64,000 bases of DNA from G963662905 sp965230045 (lineage in GTDB: Bacteria; Bacteroidota; Bacteroidia; Bacteroidales; WRLA01): positions 4,402,001-4,466,000 of the forward strand of contig OZ245940.1 in NCBI GenBank assembly GCA_965230045.1, read 5' to 3'. Under the pieces are notes generated by a model. It did not search any database and had not been told where the DNA came from. It saw only the letters and a program-made list of their open reading frames with translations. Of the stretch, positions 36,901 to 44,255 are shown in pieces; positions within the stretch are counted from its first letter, which is position 1, and every line of letters starts with the position of its first letter. A program made the position numbers and the translations under genes.

Positions 36901-37728
36901 CATGCGACGAAAGGAATCAGCCAGTCGCCCAAGCTCGTCCGTTGAGTTTAGTTCAATCTCTTTATTAACAATGCCTTTTGAGATTTCCTCCATACTGGAA
37001 CCCAGTTCGCGTACCGGCTGCGTTATCAGCTTACTGATGTAATAAGTCAGGAAATAGATTATAGCACCCAATACCAAAACCATCAAAAGGATAATCCTGA
37101 TTAGAAATGTGTTCACAAAACTATTGATCTGATTGATTACCTGGGCAAATTCCGCCTCCATTTCTGTAACAGCATCCACCTCAAGTTGGTACTGCTGCAA
37201 TAATTCAGGACTTGGGTTTTTAACATAATTAAGACAAATACCGCGCAAGGCATAGGCACGTTCCAGTCCACTTGCGGCGATACCCATACCATTTATGAGG
37301 TCATCGGTACCAAGCCGCAACATCAAACGGAGCCTTTCATTCAAAAAATCATATACATTTTCATCTTCCACAGCTCCATCAAAGACCTTTAACACCAGAT
37401 TCCGGAATTCAGAATCAGATGCAGTTTGATATATCTCCTGAAGCTCTTTAAATGATCCTGCACGCACATTGGAACGATCAAGCAACATCAAAGACCTATC
37501 CAGGTCTGCTGTATCATTTGTGTGCAAATACTTATAAAACTCCTGCACAGAAGAGTGAAAATCAACATTATGCAATCGTTCGGCTTTTAAAATGTATGTA
37601 ACAACATTACTTGTTCGAAATAAATAATTGGCCACATAACCAAAAAGAACAATACTAAAAAGCGACACGAGTGTAATCAGTAATAGTTTATGGCGCACAC
37701 GTAAATTCCTTAACCAGTTGCGTTTCAT
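33928..37728 (-). CDS. Membrane hybrid histidine kinase: HAMP-GAF-kinase with three receivers (1266 aa)
   Basis: A large sensor kinase. Two transmembrane helices (about 13-35 and 208-232) enclose a periplasmic helical sensor region. A HAMP domain (about 232-290), a second HAMP-like stretch and a GAF domain (about 350-485, LGEGLVGQVAYEKE) follow, then a long coiled coil (490-590) rich in EEL repeats. The kinase His598 is in MSHELRTPLNS; ATPase motifs are NAVKFTSEGSVRL, VKDTGIGIPKEKL and GGTGLGLTISRSF. Three C-terminal receivers carry Asp928 (IILDVGLPGIDG), Asp1050 (IILDLGLSDMSG) and Asp1198 (VLMDIMMPEMDG). It is the only membrane-bound member of the operon and so the likely input point. Confidence 0.95.
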   Translation of the reverse strand: MKRNWLRNLRVRHKLLLITLVSLFSIVLFGYVANYLFRTSNVVTYILKAERLHNVDFHSSVQEFYKYLHTNDTADLDRSLMLLDRSNVRAGSFKELQEIYQTASDSEFRNLVLKVFDGAVEDENVYDFLNERLRLMLRLGTDDLINGMGIAASGLERAYALRGICLNYVKNPSPELLQQYQLEVDAVTEMEAEFAQVINQINSFVNTFLIRIILLMVLVLGAIIYFLTYYISKLITQPVRELGSSMEEISKGIVNKEIELNSTDELGRLADSFRRMQDNLKEIISYTKSVASGHFEHSIEPKSDQDELSISLNSMSKSLHQAAENDKLRDWHKTGINELNDKMRGRQDLQELSREVITFFAKYLDSLVGVFYLYDPESKLLKLTSSYAFTERKEMADTFKLGEGLVGQVAYEKEMITLTEIPEDYTRIRSATGGLPPKYLMIAPVIFEEQLIGVVEIASFEDFEKSKQEFVQEALLNIGIGISVAQASTRMARLLHQTQEQAQELQAQQEELRQSNEELEEQTKALKASEEALQTQQEELRVTNEELQGRTKELEMQKDDIKRKNDALEKATKDIAEKAEELELASKYKSEFLANMSHELRTPLNSILVLSQLLANNKGATLSEKQVEYASTIHSSGTDLLNLINEILDLSKVEAGKLELNPENVVVESVFDNLVQVFKPMTDDKGLDLKIEIEEGLPDMIITDAGRLQQILRNFLSNAVKFTSEGSVRLSAFVPGADIRLRNIKLKPEECIAFSVKDTGIGIPKEKLKVVFEAFQQVDGTTSRKYGGTGLGLTISRSFAELLRGEIMLRSEEGKGSEFILIIPKKLDGELLLDMKPAALPQPEKPIRKKGREKPLSGNQEKPEPTGTDEELSPTDENLILIIEDDEEFASVLQELAGEKGFKTLISPDGEKGLHFADYYQPDAIILDVGLPGIDGWEVMDRLKENTNTRHIPVHFISGTDRPMDAMKMGAIGFLTKPVSLEKLNEVFSRIRNMASKPVKRLLIIEDDDAMRSSIVELIGGQDVESSAVASGKEACAILSENSFDCIILDLGLSDMSGFDLLEKIRQKDELQQMPVIIYTGKDLSREEEERLQKYADSIIIKGVKSPERLLSETTLFLHRVESNLPVEKQEILHKVHHDAEEVLKGKNILLVDDDMRNVFALSSVLEEKGMNITVGRNGREGVEKLKANPQINLVLMDIMMPEMDGYEAMQLIRKLGYSKLPLIALTAKAMKDDRNKCIAAGANDYLSKPVDSEKLLSLLRVWLYK

Positions 37729-37746
37729 TTGATGCAGTTTATGGGA

Positions 37747-39747
37747 TTATTTTTCAATAAATTCTAAAATTGTACTAAAGAGTTGTTGCGGCTTAAATGG
37801 CTTGGTAATATGAGCATCCATGCCGGATTCCAATATGCGCTCTGTATCTCCTTTCATAGCGTGCGCAGTCATAGCGAGAACAGGGGTTCTCCCACCCATC
37901 TGCTCCTCATATTTCCTGATTTGCCGTGTTGCTTCAAAACCGTCCATTTCCGGCATTTGGATATCCATCAAGACAATATCATATTTTGACCGTTTGTATT
38001 TCTCTAATGCCTGAAGCCCATTTTCAGCCGTATCCACATCCCAACCTTTACGACTCAGGAAACCCACAGCAATTTTACGGTTAATAATCTGATCCTCAGC
38101 TAAAAGTATCTTCAACCGATGCTGAGCAGCATTATCTATTGCGGATTGTTTCTGTAATTGATTTTGGCTGGCAGCAAATTTTAGGAAAAAACTATGAAGG
38201 GAAAATGACCATAAAGGTTTCATCAATAAGCTACTGATGCCAACATTTTTAAAATGCTCATTGCGCGTTATGATATGATTATTGGTCATAAGGATAACCG
38301 GCAAAGCTTCTTTATGCTGCTTTTTCCTGTTTTGGCAATAAACTTCCAGTTGCGACAGGAATTTATCATCTGTATTTCGGCAGGACCCTACCATAAGGAA
38401 ATCGAATCCCTCATCCGACTTCTTTTCCAATATGTCTGAATTCAGCTTATTGAGCTTTTGAAAAACTATTTTTTGGTTTTCCAAAAATTCTGATAATACA
38501 GAATAGCAATGATCATCATCTTCAAAAAGCAAAAATTTCTTCGCGCGCAAACTTTCGGGCACTGGATGTTTTTTGATCGCACGTCCTTTGGCCAGCTTCA
38601 GCCTAAAGCTAAACTCAGCGCCCTCACCTTCGGTACTTTCTACCTTAATGCTGCCGCCCATCATATTGACCAGCTCTTTACTGATTGAAAGTCCCAGGCC
38701 GGTTCCTCCGTATTTTCGGGTTGTCGAAACGTTCAATTGACTGAAGGTCTCAAAAAGTTGCCCAAGTTTATTGGACGGAATCCCGATGCCGGTATCTTGT
38801 ACACGGAACAATAGCTCAATTTCCTTTTCTGTTTCAAAAGATGTTTCAATGGAAAGTGTAATGGAACCATGATCCGTAAACTTAACGGCATTGCCCAATA
38901 AATTAACTAATACCTGACGGATCCGAAGGGGATCGCCTATCACTGAATCATGGAGAAGACGAGGAAAATTAACGTAAAATTTAAGGTTTTTCTCATAAAT
39001 CTTAACCGATAATAATTTGATGATTTTTTCAACTACCTGACTGATACTAAAAGGAATAGATTCCAAATCAATTTTATCGGCCTCTATTTTTGAGATATCA
39101 AGGATTTCGTTGATAATTTCCAAAAGAGATTCGCCCGAATGCTTAATATCCTGAATTTGTTCCCTTTGGCCATCAGCAAGCTCATCCATAAGCACCAAAT
39201 CTGCCATACCGATTATTCCATTGAGCGGTGTACGGATTTCATGGCTCATATTTGCGAGGAAAGAACTTTTGGCACGTGTGGCGTTTTCGGCAATCTGCTT
39301 TGCTTTTTGCATTTCCGTCAGTGTTTCCTGAAGCCGGGCCGTAGTGCGTTTTAGCTGCTCCTGCTGTTTAAAAAAATTAATAAAAGCATGAATTTTGCTT
39401 TTTAGGACCTCCATATCCAGAGGTTTATACAGATAATCGACCGCTCCGGTATCATAGCCCCTGAAGATATGCTTGCGCTCCTTGCTTATGGCTGTGATAA
39501 AAATAATGGGTATTTCCCTGGTCCTGGGATTTCCCCTCATGATCTCTGCAACTTCAAAGCCATCCATTTCCGGCATTTGAACATCGAGCAGCACCAGGGA
39601 AAAATCCCGCTCCAGCAAATGACCAAGAGCCTCATTGCCAGAAAGTGCCTTATAAACGATCAGCTCTTCATTATCTAAAATCCCTTCAAGGGTAAGCAGA
39701 TTTTCCGGACGATCATCAACAATCAGTATGTTATATGTTTCTGCCAT
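37747..39747 (-). CDS. Hybrid histidine kinase: receiver-kinase-pseudoreceiver-receiver (666 aa)
   Basis: First gene of the operon. The N-terminal receiver has Asp55 in LVLLDVQMPEMDG; the kinase His169 is in MSHEIRTPLNG; ATPase motifs are NAVKFTDHGSITL, VQDTGIGIPSNK and GGTGLGLSISKEL. At about 400-515 lies a receiver-like domain (KKFLLFEDDDHCYSVLSEFL) in which the phosphoacceptor position is replaced (FDFLMVGSCRN), so it cannot be phosphorylated in the normal way. A full C-terminal receiver has IVLMDIQMPEMDGFEAT near residue 589. No membrane segment is seen. The gap to the next gene is 18 bases. Confidence 0.94.
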   Translation of the reverse strand: MAETYNILIVDDRPENLLTLEGILDNEELIVYKALSGNEALGHLLERDFSLVLLDVQMPEMDGFEVAEIMRGNPRTREIPIIFITAISKERKHIFRGYDTGAVDYLYKPLDMEVLKSKIHAFINFFKQQEQLKRTTARLQETLTEMQKAKQIAENATRAKSSFLANMSHEIRTPLNGIIGMADLVLMDELADGQREQIQDIKHSGESLLEIINEILDISKIEADKIDLESIPFSISQVVEKIIKLLSVKIYEKNLKFYVNFPRLLHDSVIGDPLRIRQVLVNLLGNAVKFTDHGSITLSIETSFETEKEIELLFRVQDTGIGIPSNKLGQLFETFSQLNVSTTRKYGGTGLGLSISKELVNMMGGSIKVESTEGEGAEFSFRLKLAKGRAIKKHPVPESLRAKKFLLFEDDDHCYSVLSEFLENQKIVFQKLNKLNSDILEKKSDEGFDFLMVGSCRNTDDKFLSQLEVYCQNRKKQHKEALPVILMTNNHIITRNEHFKNVGISSLLMKPLWSFSLHSFFLKFAASQNQLQKQSAIDNAAQHRLKILLAEDQIINRKIAVGFLSRKGWDVDTAENGLQALEKYKRSKYDIVLMDIQMPEMDGFEATRQIRKYEEQMGGRTPVLAMTAHAMKGDTERILESGMDAHITKPFKPQQLFSTILEFIEK

Positions 39748-39993
39748 TACAAAAATTTTTCAGGATACAATTCGGTTCAGGCATCCATAGGTATTAAAAA
39801 CAGACCTTCGAAGATATAAAAAATCTGCTAACAATTAATAATTTTAGTATTGGCAGTGCAAATGAAAAATCATTGTTATTGATTTGCCATGACAATTTTA
39901 TTGGAATCTTATGCTGATAAAAGAATGATCCGACAAATTTTTTGGGACAGCGAATGATAATGCTCTTCCAAAAGGAAGGTTCGCATTAAGGAT

Positions 39994-40269
39994 TTAATTG
40001 ATTTTACCGTAATCGATTTTCTGTCCACCTTGATCCTGAGGAGCATTTCCTTCAGGAGTTTCCGCAATTTGCTTTAGCTCATCAACAAATAGCTGAATCT
40101 GATTGTTATCAAAACCTTTTTCTTTGGCTGCTTCCTCCAGCGATCCCCAAATAGGCTCACCACAACGCAGGCAACGGATTCCTTTTTTTGATAAAAACTC
40201 TACTGAAAAAGGATAATCATCCACTAAATCTTCAATTAAAACCTCTTTGGTAATGGGTGTTTTACTCAT
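39994..40269 (-). CDS. DUF1858 domain protein (disulfide/redox-type)
   Basis: A 91-residue soluble protein of the DUF1858 family, small helical domains with a conserved CxxC pair often linked to hybrid-cluster proteins and Fe-S enzymes. The domain occupies about residues 8-65: ITKEVLIEDLVDDYPFSVEF, then the cysteine pair GIRCLRCGEPIWGSLEEAA. A polar tail rich in Gln/Gly follows. It stands alone between the kinase operon and the IS110 region. A redox or metal-sensing role is an inference from the CxxC pair. Confidence 0.82.
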   Translation of the reverse strand: MSKTPITKEVLIEDLVDDYPFSVEFLSKKGIRCLRCGEPIWGSLEEAAKEKGFDNNQIQLFVDELKQIAETPEGNAPQDQGGQKIDYGKIN

Positions 40270-40448
40270 AATTCATCATTTTACTGGCAAGCTAACAAAT
40301 CTCAAAACAAAAAGTTTTTGAACCAATCGCAAGTTTGCCGGAGAACACATGGGATTATTAAAAAAAATTGGTTCTACTAGGAATTTCGTGGGTAACAATA
40401 ATGTTTGAAAATAATATGCAGATATCTATTAATAAACTATTGATCCCT

Positions 40449-40517
40449 AACAGATTCCTCCCTTCACAAAGCCTTAATCACTTCGTTTGGCTTTGTTCCG
40501 GTCGGAATGACGCTGTT
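40449..40517 (+). repeat. REP-like intergenic palindrome, copy 1
   Basis: The outer arms read AACAGATTCC and GGAATGACGCTGTT, pairing with a short bulge. An inner perfect 8-bp stem pairs 40466-40473 (ACAAAGCC) with 40489-40496. A related palindrome in the opposite orientation lies at 41906-41960, on the other side of the transposase gene. Short palindromes with GGAATCTGTT/GTCGGAAT ends are common between genes in Bacteroidota. Confidence 0.65.
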
Positions 40518-40523
40518 TATTAG

Positions 40524-40608
40524 GCGTTTAAGGCAAATGCGGCGAGGACACAATAGTATATTTTAAAGACGTCCTCGCCGCATTTGCCTCCTGACTTCAT
40601 AAAAACGC
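40524..40608. repeat. Large perfect inverted repeat (19 bp arms) with outer stem
   Basis: Arms at 40531-40549 and 40571-40589 are perfect 19-bp inverted copies (beginning AGGCAAATGCGGCGAGGAC) around a 21-base AT-rich spacer. A further outer 6-bp pair (GCGTTT at 40524-40529, AAACGC at 40603-40608) extends the structure. There is no T run after it, so it is not a normal terminator. It is much more GC-rich than the bases around it. Confidence 0.8.
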
Positions 40609-40615
40609 GTCATCC

Positions 40616-40623
40616 TATATTTG
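40616..40623 (+). promoter_or_regulatory. -7 promoter box upstream of IS110 non-coding segment
   Basis: TATATTTG fits TAnnTTTG. It lies 221 bases before the transposase ATG, so a transcript from here would carry about 210 bases of non-coding RNA ahead of the gene, the size expected for an IS110 bridge RNA. The -33 region is weak. Confidence 0.4.
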
Positions 40624-40629
40624 CATTTT

Positions 40630-40840
40630 AAGAAATAACGTAAAATTTAATAAATTCGCTGGATTAATAATAAATAAGACGAAGGGAGGGAAGAAAACTA
40701 CTTGCGTCATTTGTCATCAAGACCGTTCGGAATGGTGGTTCCCCTCCCTCTTCTATTGCTATCTTGGACAGTTCATTAGGCATAAAGCCTGTATAAAGGA
40801 TAGATAAGAAAACAATAGTTCCGTCTTTTAAAAAACAATA
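40630..40840 (+). ncRNA. Candidate IS110 bridge RNA
   Basis: IS110-group elements encode a bridge (seek) RNA in the non-coding end upstream of the transposase, whose internal loops pair with target and donor DNA. Here a long stem pairs GGGAGGG at 40684-40690 with CCCTCCC at 40742-40748, extended on both sides. It encloses a loop of about 46 bases that can form two small hairpins (CTTG 40701-40704 with CAAG 40718-40721; ACC 40722-40724 with GGT 40734-40736). A further small hairpin AGGCATAAAGCCT is at 40778-40790. Boundaries are estimates. Size, place and structure fit, but no guide-target match has been tested. Confidence 0.4.
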
Positions 40841-40843
40841 GTC

Positions 40844-41827
40844 ATGGACAAATATATTGGAATTGACATTAGCAAGCAAACATTTGATGCTTATGGGTCA
40901 GACCGAGACCATAAAACGGGTTTTTCAGATTTTGAACAGACTACAAAAGGCTTTCAAGCTCTGGTCAAAAAATACGGTAAGGACAAAACTTATGTCATGG
41001 AAGCAACAGGGCCATATAGCTTGAAATTGGCTATGTTCCTGTCTAAGAAAAATATTGAAGTTTCCGTGATAAACCCTTTGATCATAAGGCGTTATTCGCA
41101 GATGAAGTTACAGCGTGCAAAGACCGATCCAGTATGCGCCAAAACCATCTATGACTACGCATCTACTTTTAAAAAAGTTGATCTATGGACACCACCATCA
41201 AAGGAAATCTTTGCTATGCAGCAGTTATTGACAGCCCTGGAACTGATTACTAAACAAAAAACAGCTACGTCTAACCAATTACAGGCTTTCCAGGTAAGTG
41301 GCGTATTGACTGCTGAACTCAAAAGATCACTGAAAAGTATTATCGAAAAGTTCAAGCGGGAAATAAAAAAGCTGGAGAAACAACTGGAGGATATCAGCAA
41401 AACACACTTTGCCGAGACCCGCAAGCTAATCCTCAGTGTACCGGGATTTGGCAAGAAAGCTGTAGCAGTGCTCATTGCAGCAACCAATAATTTTGAAAAA
41501 TTCCTGCACTACAAACAGTTTATTGCTTTTGCAGGGACAAGTCCAAGGATATATCAGTCGGGAACCAGCGTCAAGGGAAAGGGTCATATCTGCAAAATGG
41601 GAAACGGGCATATACGAAAACAGCTATACATCTCGGCTCTGTCTGCTATGCGCTACAATAAAGGGTGCAGGATATTGTATGAACGGTTGACAGCTAAAGG
41701 AAAGCACGACAAGGTGGCTATAATTGCGGTTGCAAATAAACTGATCAAACAAATATTTGCCATAATAGCAGATAATGAACCATATAACGAGGATCACATC
41801 AGCAAATTAAGGGTTACTTTACCATAA
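40844..41827 (+). CDS. IS110-family transposase
   Basis: A 327-residue transposase with the two domains of the family: an N-terminal RuvC-like DEDD domain (Asp8 in IGIDISKQTFD, Glu53 in VMEATGPYS, Asp95 and Asp104 in KTDPVCAKTIYDYA) and a C-terminal Tnp/transposase_20 domain. The latter has LSVPGFGKKAVAVLIA, AFAGTSPRIYQSGTSVKGKG with the likely catalytic Ser239, and KMGNGHIRKQLY. Members move by RNA-guided recombination without terminal inverted repeats. Length and motifs are complete, so it may be active. Two copies of AAAACAATAGT lie just upstream (40809-40819 and 40832-40842). Confidence 0.93.
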   Translation: MDKYIGIDISKQTFDAYGSDRDHKTGFSDFEQTTKGFQALVKKYGKDKTYVMEATGPYSLKLAMFLSKKNIEVSVINPLIIRRYSQMKLQRAKTDPVCAKTIYDYASTFKKVDLWTPPSKEIFAMQQLLTALELITKQKTATSNQLQAFQVSGVLTAELKRSLKSIIEKFKREIKKLEKQLEDISKTHFAETRKLILSVPGFGKKAVAVLIAATNNFEKFLHYKQFIAFAGTSPRIYQSGTSVKGKGHICKMGNGHIRKQLYISALSAMRYNKGCRILYERLTAKGKHDKVAIIAVANKLIKQIFAIIADNEPYNEDHISKLRVTLP

Positions 41828-41881
41828 TATTTTTCTTCAAACTGCCTCCAAATAAAAAAAGGTAGTTTGAAGAAAAATATT
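41826..41881. repeat. 18-bp perfect inverted repeat directly after the transposase gene
   Basis: Arms at 41826-41843 and 41864-41881 pair perfectly (AATATTTTTCTTCAAACT and its complement), with two more pairs after one mismatch, around an A-rich loop. The repeat begins inside the transposase stop codon. It could end transcription of the transposase or be part of the right end of the element. Confidence 0.75.
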
Positions 41882-41905
41882 ACACAAAACTCTTGCTTTT
41901 TAACA

Positions 41906-41960
41906 CAGTTCATTCCGACAAAGTTTTCCGAAGAATGAGGAAACTTTGTCGGAATCTGTT
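41906..41960 (-). repeat. REP-like intergenic palindrome, copy 2 (inverted)
   Basis: ATTCCGACAAAGTTTTCC at 41912-41929 pairs with 41939-41955 (one bulged base), and an outer ACAG/CTGT pair extends it after a 3-base bulge. On the minus strand it begins AACAGATTCC like copy 1 at 40449, so the two copies face each other across the IS110 gene. Confidence 0.65.
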
Positions 41961-42085
41961 TGAAATAGCATTCTAATTTCTTTCCACGAAATTCCGTGTA
42001 GAACCAAAAAATTTACTAATATTGTATGTAGTTTCTTATATGTGTTCCCATCCATTAAATGCAAAACACGTAAAACCACCACATT

Positions 42086-43381
42086 ATGAAGGAAATCATT
42101 TTTGCTCTGATCCTGCTCCTTACCCTGGGCGTTTTAACTTACAGCATGATCCGGCTTGCCCGGCTTTTTCGGCTTACCAAAAAATATCCCATCGGGGATT
42201 ATGGAGAAAGGTTCAAAGTAATGCTCCAAGTTGCTTTCGGGCAAAGCAAAATCCTGCGCTACCCCTATACCGGACTATTGCATGCATTGATATTCTGGGG
42301 CTTTCTGGTCATTACATTTGGCAGCCTGGAAATGGTGATTGACGGTTTAACCGGCAACGAAAGGGCTTTTGCCCCTATGGGAATTGTTTACGATATCATT
42401 ATTGCCTCCGGTGATATAATGGCAGTTTTCGTTTTGGCAGGCGTGTTGTTCTTTCTTATTAGAAGGATATTTGTGCACACCAAGCGGTTTGAAGGTATTG
42501 AAATGAAACGCAAATCGCATTATGATGCCAATATCGCACTCACAATTATACTCTTCTTAATGATCAGCCTGCTGGGCATGAATACTTTTTATGTGCTGGG
42601 GCACAGCAATCCGGAAGGAGTTTATCCGGTGAGCAGCCAATTGGCAAAACTGTTTCCGGGAATGGGCGCCCAACATATCCATTTTTGGCATGAAATCAAT
42701 TGGTGGATGCATATTTTGTTGATTTTCCTTTTTGCAAATATCTTACCGTACAGCAAACATTTTCATGTTTTCACGAGTATTCCCAATGTATATCTCAGTC
42801 GGCTGGAACCCTTGGGCTATTTAAACAATATGCCGGAAATTACATCGGAAGTAAAGCTGATGTTGCAACCAGATGATGGCGGCGAATTGCCTGAGGAAGG
42901 CGATGCCGCAAGATTTGGCGTTAAAGATATTGAAGACATCCATTGGAAAAACTATCTGGATTCGCTGGCCTGTACGCAATGCGGAAGGTGCACGGCCGCC
43001 TGTCCGGCCAACCAAACGGGCAAAAGGCTGTCGCCACGGAAAATCATCATGAATGTGCGCCAACGCATGAAAGAAAAAGGGCCTGAGGTGATCAAAAACA
43101 AGGAATTTGTCGATCAAAAAGCTTTGATTTCCGATGCATATATCCATGACGAAGAATTATGGGCCTGCACTACCTGTAATGCCTGTGCACAGGAATGCCC
43201 GGTGAACATTAACCATCCTTCACTAATTGTGGATATGCGCCGCTACCTGACTTTGGAAGAAGGCGCTGCCCCTGCAGAACTGAACACGATGGTCACCAAT
43301 ATCCAAAATAATGGCGCTCCCTGGCAGTATCCTCCTGAAGACCGCATGAACTGGGCAGAAAACTTATACCTCAACCGCTAA
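42086..43381 (+). CDS. Membrane Fe-S oxidoreductase (NarI/HdrC-like, two 4Fe-4S motifs)
   Basis: A 431-residue protein whose N-terminal 230 residues form about six membrane helices with several His that could bind haem b (LLHALIFWGF, HIHFWHEINWWMHI), like NarI/HmeC. A C-terminal cytoplasmic ferredoxin part has two 4Fe-4S motifs, CTQCGRCTAACP and CTTCNACAQECP, near residues 295-375. This joins electron carriers to the menaquinone pool. It resembles the first two thirds of the ETF:menaquinone oxidoreductase found in anaerobes, the remaining CCG part being the separate next gene, 10 bases downstream. The partner electron donor is not in the window. Confidence 0.85.
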   Translation: MKEIIFALILLLTLGVLTYSMIRLARLFRLTKKYPIGDYGERFKVMLQVAFGQSKILRYPYTGLLHALIFWGFLVITFGSLEMVIDGLTGNERAFAPMGIVYDIIIASGDIMAVFVLAGVLFFLIRRIFVHTKRFEGIEMKRKSHYDANIALTIILFLMISLLGMNTFYVLGHSNPEGVYPVSSQLAKLFPGMGAQHIHFWHEINWWMHILLIFLFANILPYSKHFHVFTSIPNVYLSRLEPLGYLNNMPEITSEVKLMLQPDDGGELPEEGDAARFGVKDIEDIHWKNYLDSLACTQCGRCTAACPANQTGKRLSPRKIIMNVRQRMKEKGPEVIKNKEFVDQKALISDAYIHDEELWACTTCNACAQECPVNINHPSLIVDMRRYLTLEEGAAPAELNTMVTNIQNNGAPWQYPPEDRMNWAENLYLNR

Positions 43382-43391
43382 AATCACAAAA

Positions 43392-44189
43392 ATGGACAAC
43401 AAACAAAAGATAGAAATCCCCATTATGGCCGATTGTTTTGCAACAGGCAAAAATCCCGATTACCTTTTTTGGGTAGGCTGCGCCGGAGCATTTGACGACC
43501 GATATAAAAAAGTTACACAGGCTTTTGCAAAAATACTCACTTATCTGGAAACGGATTTCGCATGCCTCGGCGCAGAAGAAAGCTGCACCGGTGATCCGGC
43601 CAAACGAGCAGGCGACGAAATGACTTTTCAAATGCAGGCGCTCACGAATATCGAAACCTTCAAGGCATACGACATCAAAAAAATTATTACCATTTGCCCG
43701 CATTGCTTCAATATTTTGAAAAATGAATATCCTTCTTTGGGAGGCGACTATGAAGTTATTCACCACAGCCAATTTTTAAGGGACATGATGCGCAGCGGCA
43801 AGCTGAAACTCAATGCTGAAAAATACAAAAACACGCCCATCAGCTTTCACGATCCCTGCTACCTTGGTCGCGCCAATGGCGAATATGATGCGCCCCGCGA
43901 GATAATTGACAATTTGACCGGATCAAGAAAAGAAATGAAACGAAACCGCAGCAACGCCCTCTGCTGTGGCGCCGGTGGAGCGCAAATGTTCAAAGAAGCC
44001 GAAAAAGGTGATAAGGAAGTTTATATTGAGCGCACGGAAGATTTTTTGGAAACGAAGGCAGAAATAGTCGCAACCGCCTGCCCTTTTTGTATGACCATGC
44101 TCACCGATGGCATTAAAATCAAAAACAAGGAAGAAGAATTGCAAAACCTGGATATTGCAGAGCTTATTGCAAATGATTTGAATCTGTAA
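43392..44189 (+). CDS. HdrB-like CCG-domain (Fe-S) subunit
   Basis: A 265-residue cysteine-rich protein of the CCG/heterodisulfide reductase B type. The C-terminal CCG domain is complete: FHDPCYLGR, ALCCGAGGAQMF and ACPFCMTML. The N-terminal half carries a partial copy (GCAGAFDD, CLGAEESCTGD, ICPHCFNIL). Such domains bind non-cubane Fe-S clusters and exchange electrons with thiols or ferredoxin-like partners. The gene follows the membrane subunit by 10 bases, and the two surely form one complex. The substrate is not known; EMO or HdrDE-like roles are the main options. Confidence 0.87.
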   Translation: MDNKQKIEIPIMADCFATGKNPDYLFWVGCAGAFDDRYKKVTQAFAKILTYLETDFACLGAEESCTGDPAKRAGDEMTFQMQALTNIETFKAYDIKKIITICPHCFNILKNEYPSLGGDYEVIHHSQFLRDMMRSGKLKLNAEKYKNTPISFHDPCYLGRANGEYDAPREIIDNLTGSRKEMKRNRSNALCCGAGGAQMFKEAEKGDKEVYIERTEDFLETKAEIVATACPFCMTMLTDGIKIKNKEEELQNLDIAELIANDLNL

Positions 44190-44206
44190 ACCAGCTGTTT
44201 AATAAC

Positions 44207-44235
44207 AAAAAAGCCGGGCAGTACCCGGCTTTTTG
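44207..44235. terminator. Bidirectional rho-independent terminator
   Basis: A perfect 11-bp stem pairs 44208-44218 with 44224-44234 around a 5-base loop, with A on the left and T on the right. It lies between the convergent ends of the Fe-S gene and the OmpA lipoprotein gene and can serve both strands. Confidence 0.9.
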
Positions 44236-44255
44236 CATATCTGTTCATTGTGTGA

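Larger units (their letters stand above)
40270..40843. other. Long non-coding stretch upstream of the IS110 transposase
   Basis: 574 bases with no credible gene. It holds, in order, a REP-like palindrome (40449-40517), a large perfect hairpin with an outer stem (40524-40608), a -7 promoter box (40616-40623) and a structured segment that could be the bridge RNA of the IS110 element (about 40630-40840). The left end of the insertion sequence lies somewhere in this stretch but cannot be fixed, because IS110 elements lack long terminal inverted repeats. Confidence 0.6.

Noticed and set aside
40531..40589. Perfect hairpin considered as a terminator for the DUF1858 gene or an upstream gene
   Set aside because: No run of T follows on either strand and the DUF1858 gene is transcribed away from it.
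40664..40879. Short minus-strand open frame upstream of and into the IS110 transposase
   Set aside because: No recognisable domain; it overlaps the structured non-coding segment and the transposase start.
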